This document shows positions 7,416 through 8,704 of a stretch of 8,704 nt of DNA, piece by piece. Under the pieces are notes generated by a model. That model saw nothing but the letters and a program-made list of their open reading frames with translations, was not told where the DNA came from and searched no databases. Source of the DNA: an uncultured Lachnospiraceae bacterium. GTDB lineage: Bacteria; Bacillota; Clostridia; Lachnospirales; Lachnospiraceae. Every line of letters starts with the position of its first letter. Position 1 is the first letter of the stretch. Location of the stretch: positions 1 to 8,704 of the forward strand of contig CAPQSW010000061.1 in the NCBI GenBank assembly GCA_948688495.1, in the 5' to 3' direction. Both the position numbers and the translations under genes were made by a program.

Positions 7416-7466
7416 AAAAATTCGTACATCGAAAATGAATCCGGAAGTTCACTTTCCATGTACGAA
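7416..7466 (-). promoter_or_regulatory. Long leader hairpin with T-run before the ABC ATPase; candidate attenuator
   Basis: Arms 7421-7439 and 7448-7466 are inverted repeats of 19 bp with only two imperfect positions: 7430/7457, and 7435/7452, which is a G-U pair in the RNA. The loop is 8 bases. In the direction of the gene the hairpin is followed by five T (7420-7416), the layout of an intrinsic terminator, and then by the AAGAGGTG ribosome binding site. The stem is not GC-rich, so termination strength is uncertain. Termination control, mRNA protection or a DNA operator are all possible. Confidence 0.5.
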
Positions 7467-7467
7467 A

Positions 7468-7496
7468 ATCATAGCACGCAAATCCTACTGTAGTAT
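7468..7496 (-). promoter_or_regulatory. Possible activator-dependent promoter for the FtsX ABC operon
   Basis: TATGAT (7468-7473) is a good -10 box on the minus strand. Seventeen bp upstream lies ATACTA, which barely resembles a -35 box. A poor -35 overlapped by repeated motifs (AATCCTAC at 7481 and 7503) is typical of promoters that need an activator, such as an OmpR-type response regulator. The start would fall near 7460, at the base of the leader hairpin. Confidence 0.35.
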
Positions 7497-7524
7497 TGCA
7501 ATAATCCTACAATTTTGCAGGATT
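7481..7524. repeat. Repeated AATCCTAC operator-like elements
   Basis: AATCCTAC occurs at 7481-7488 and at 7503-7510, exactly 22 bp apart (two helical turns). Each copy begins a near-palindrome: 7481-7497 matches at 7 of 8 pairs around a central T (CTAC-T-GTAG core), and 7503-7524 matches at 9 of 11 pairs, ending in AGGATT. The spacing and the position over the -35 region point to a dimeric regulator of the ABC operon. No such regulator is encoded in the window. Confidence 0.45.
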
Positions 7525-7623
7525 CTGCCTTGCGGTGTTGTCTGGTTCAATCTCGGCGGCTTTGGGATTGTTTTTGCCAATTTTCTTGGTGGGAAGATAA
7601 ACGCTGTTCTTATCAAATACCTT
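7507..7623 (-). pseudogene. Remnant of an unrelated gene, 38 codons, possibly from a mobilisation or transposon protein
   Basis: An open minus-strand stretch runs from just after a TAA (7626-7624) to a TAG (7509-7507) and has no start codon or ribosome binding site. Its central part, VYLPTKKIGKNNPKAAEIE followed by PDNTARQN, reads as real protein and reminds me of an internal segment of relaxase or mobilisation-type proteins in clostridial mobile elements. That is recollection, not a match. The last four codons lie inside the operator-like palindrome of the ABC operon, so the fragment probably ends near 7527. Its left neighbour is the ABC control region and its right neighbour a transposase remnant, so it is debris from an old insertion or deletion. 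Confidence 0.35.
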
Positions 7624-7626
7624 TTA

Positions 7627-7822
7627 AGCTGTTCTTCACATCACCCCTACTCACCGGAAATAAACCCTGATGAAATGCTTAAACCACAGTTTAAAACAGA
7701 ACATACACAGCGGAATAATTCCGCATACAAGGGAGCAAATTCGTAATAAAGCAGAAGATTTATACATAGATTACAGAAATGCGAAGATAAAGTATCCTGC
7801 TATTTTCGGCATCAAAAGCTAA
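7627..7822 (+). pseudogene. IS630-family transposase remnant, C-terminal part, frameshifted
   Basis: Frame 1 (7645-7700) reads PYSPEINPDEMLKPQFKT, matching the 'LPPYSPELNPDEmLn.dlKt' block that holds the last catalytic acidic residue of IS630 (Tc1/mariner-like) DDE transposases. One extra base near 7698-7702 then moves the reading to frame 2, which gives NIHSGIIPHTREQIRNKAED and continues to a TAA at 7820-7822. A second shift lies before 7645, where KLFF, the family's usual 'elFfLP', is in frame 3. The N-terminal helix-turn-helix and the first two catalytic Asp are missing, so the element is dead. It is on the strand opposite to all intact genes. The 36-bp palindrome with TA ends just after it is a candidate for the terminal repeat. 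Confidence 0.6.
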
Positions 7823-7836
7823 AATACATTGAAAAG

Positions 7837-7872
7837 TACGGCTATTAAAAATGTCGATTTTTAATAGCCGTA
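7837..7872. repeat. Perfect 36-bp palindrome, TA at both ends
   Basis: TACGGCTATTAAAAAT (7837-7852) and its exact reverse complement (7857-7872) flank a four-base loop, GTCG. It sits 14 bp after the transposase remnant's stop, exactly where the hydrolase reading loses family resemblance. TA is the target duplicated by IS630/mariner elements, so this could be the joined terminal repeats or a tiny non-autonomous derivative. There is no T-run outside the stem, which argues against a plain terminator. Confidence 0.6.
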
Positions 7873-8291
7873 GTAATATATCTGAAAATTCTTCCGATTT
7901 TGATTCAAGCAATCCATGTGTAGTGTCTTTCATAATAAACATCTGCTTGTACGGAACGTTTATTTCGTCAAAATATTTCTGTGCAAGGCTAAAGTTCGTC
8001 TGATAATCCCTATCTCCGTTTATATTATAAAATGGCACTTTATAGTCAGTTTTGCCAAGTAATGAAAATTTTTCAAATTCCTTTGAGCCTAAAAACTCCA
8101 AATACACGCTGTAATCCGAAGTGATGTTATTGTAAATATCTCCAAGTGAGTAATATGGATTAAATACAACTGCTGCAATTATGTTATAATCCGTCGGGAT
8201 ATTCAAGAACAAGGTTACATCCGAAATATGTTCCCCAAGAATGACCAAGCAAGGTTATCTTATCCTTACCAAGATAGCCTAATAGATATTT
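7873..8291 (-). pseudogene. Alpha/beta-hydrolase (aminopeptidase-like), truncated at both ends and frameshifted
   Basis: The first piece (8291-8193) reads YLLGYLGKDKITLLGHSWG and then TYFGCNLVLEYPD, with the nucleophile elbow GHSWG at 8246-8232 (Ser codon 8240-8238). One extra G near 8191-8195 shifts the frame and leads to a TAA. Removing it joins to YNIIAAVVFNPYYSLGDIYN and the C-terminal domain. That part keeps the likely acidic residue in YNINGDRDYQT and the likely catalytic His in MKDTTHGLLES. The family's N-terminal third (oxyanion region and lid) is absent: the fragment begins inside the 3' end of the neighbouring gene. The C-terminus stops at SDIL, where the 36-bp palindrome begins; the open frame running on to 7760 from there is read-through into insertion debris. 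The gene cannot make an active enzyme. Confidence 0.75.
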
Positions 8292-8662
8292 TTGGGTTTT
8301 TCTACAACGATTGACGAACCTTTTGATTTATCGCCATTCAGCCACTGCCATTGTTCTGACAGTTCTATTCTGCCATCACTTAAAATCTGTGGTACACTGT
8401 GACATTTCCCAATTCTTATCTGGTCGCTCAAATTAATATGCTGATAATAAAAATCTATTTCTCCATTCAAAGCAACCGTTCCAACTATACTTCCTTTTTT
8501 TATTTCTCCGCCATAGTAATCCGCCCATAAAATATTCTCATTTTGATGATATAAAAAAAGCGTTTGATTATCCACTTCACCATTTTCAGTATTCATCTCT
8601 GGTATAAAACATTTTCCATCATAAAAAATATCTGTATTAGGAACTGCTATATGTTTCTCCAT
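8279..8662 (-). CDS. Small conserved protein often labelled 'N-acetylglutamate synthase', 127 aa
   Basis: From residue 13 it follows a widespread family of about 110 residues: FYDGKCFIPEMNTENGEV (13-30), TLFLYHQ, DYYGGEIKKGSIVG (48-61), FYYQHIN (71-77), IGKCHSVP (84-91), LSDGRIELSEQWQWLNGDKS (94-113). The alternating pattern suggests a mostly beta fold. Databases often call it 'N-acetylglutamate synthase', but I know of no basis for that and see no acetyltransferase motif, so function is unknown. ATG 8662 has no good ribosome binding site. The frame stays open upstream to the window edge (ELFINGNVRLAYEV precedes the Met), so the gene may start outside the window or be fused to something. The last residues (VEKPKNIY) overlap the truncated hydrolase in another frame, so its own C-terminus may be rewritten by a deletion. 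Confidence 0.7.
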   Translation of the reverse strand: MEKHIAVPNTDIFYDGKCFIPEMNTENGEVDNQTLFLYHQNENILWADYYGGEIKKGSIVGTVALNGEIDFYYQHINLSDQIRIGKCHSVPQILSDGRIELSEQWQWLNGDKSKGSSIVVEKPKNIY

Positions 8663-8704
8663 TACTTCATAAGCTAACCTTACATTTCCATTGATAAATA
8701 ATTC

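Noticed and set aside
7391..7459. ATG 7459 or ATG 7429 as the start of the ABC ATPase
   Set aside because: Both lie inside the leader hairpin and lack a ribosome binding site. The extra residues are not typical of the family, while GTG 7390 has AAGAGGTG at good spacing.
7366..7746. Plus-strand open frame of 126 codons taken as one gene
   Set aside because: Its left part is antisense to the ABC ATPase start, its leader and the 38-codon remnant. Only the last third, with PYSPEINPDE, is meaningful, and that is a transposase fragment.
1..8704. CRISPR arrays, tRNA, rRNA or toxin-antitoxin pairs
   Set aside because: I saw no regularly spaced repeats, no tRNA-like cloverleaf or rRNA signature, and no pair of small coupled genes fitting a toxin-antitoxin layout.

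Overview
The window looks like a chromosomal segment from a gut-type low-to-moderate GC Firmicute, most likely Lachnospiraceae or a close clostridial relative. The basis is strong AGGAG-type ribosome binding sites, tightly packed same-strand operons, and conserved small proteins that I associate with this group. This is inference; there is no rRNA or marker gene to fix the taxon. Nearly everything is on the minus strand, so transcription runs from right to left.

Reading in transcription order, positions 8704-7837 are an AT-rich, decayed accessory stretch. It holds a small protein of the family often labelled 'N-acetylglutamate synthase', then a broken alpha/beta-hydrolase that keeps its Ser-Asp-His residues but has lost its N-terminus and carries a frameshift. 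The hydrolase ends at a perfect 16-bp-arm palindrome with TA at each end. Positions 7822-7507 hold two more remnants: the C-terminal end of an IS630-type transposase (plus strand, frameshifted) and a 38-codon scrap of an unrelated gene (minus strand). No intact gene lies between about 7470 and 8278.

From about 7524 leftward the DNA is compact and intact. A control region with repeated AATCCTAC motifs, a weak promoter and a long leader hairpin with a T-run precedes a two-gene MacB/LolD-like exporter: an ATPase (GTG start) and an 8-TM, two-domain FtsX-type permease, overlapping by ATGA. Next comes a DUF2461 gene that is intact except for one TGA stop replacing its conserved tryptophan, with a ten-G run at its ribosome binding site.

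A convincing promoter at 3420-3448 then drives a second transporter operon: a 108-residue three-TM DUF1648-like protein, a 494-residue multi-spanning permease and a 229-residue ATPase. After an 88-bp spacer rich in inverted repeats comes a 225-residue conserved hypothetical protein, and at the left edge a possible tail of a plus-strand gene. The two transporters are of different architectures (FtsX type versus ABC-2-like) and seem independently controlled. No regulator or two-component system is present, so substrates cannot be assigned.

I see no convincing new system here. The points most worth checking are the Trp-to-stop DUF2461 allele, the attenuator-like leader of the FtsX transporter, and the IS630/palindrome/hydrolase wreckage at the right.
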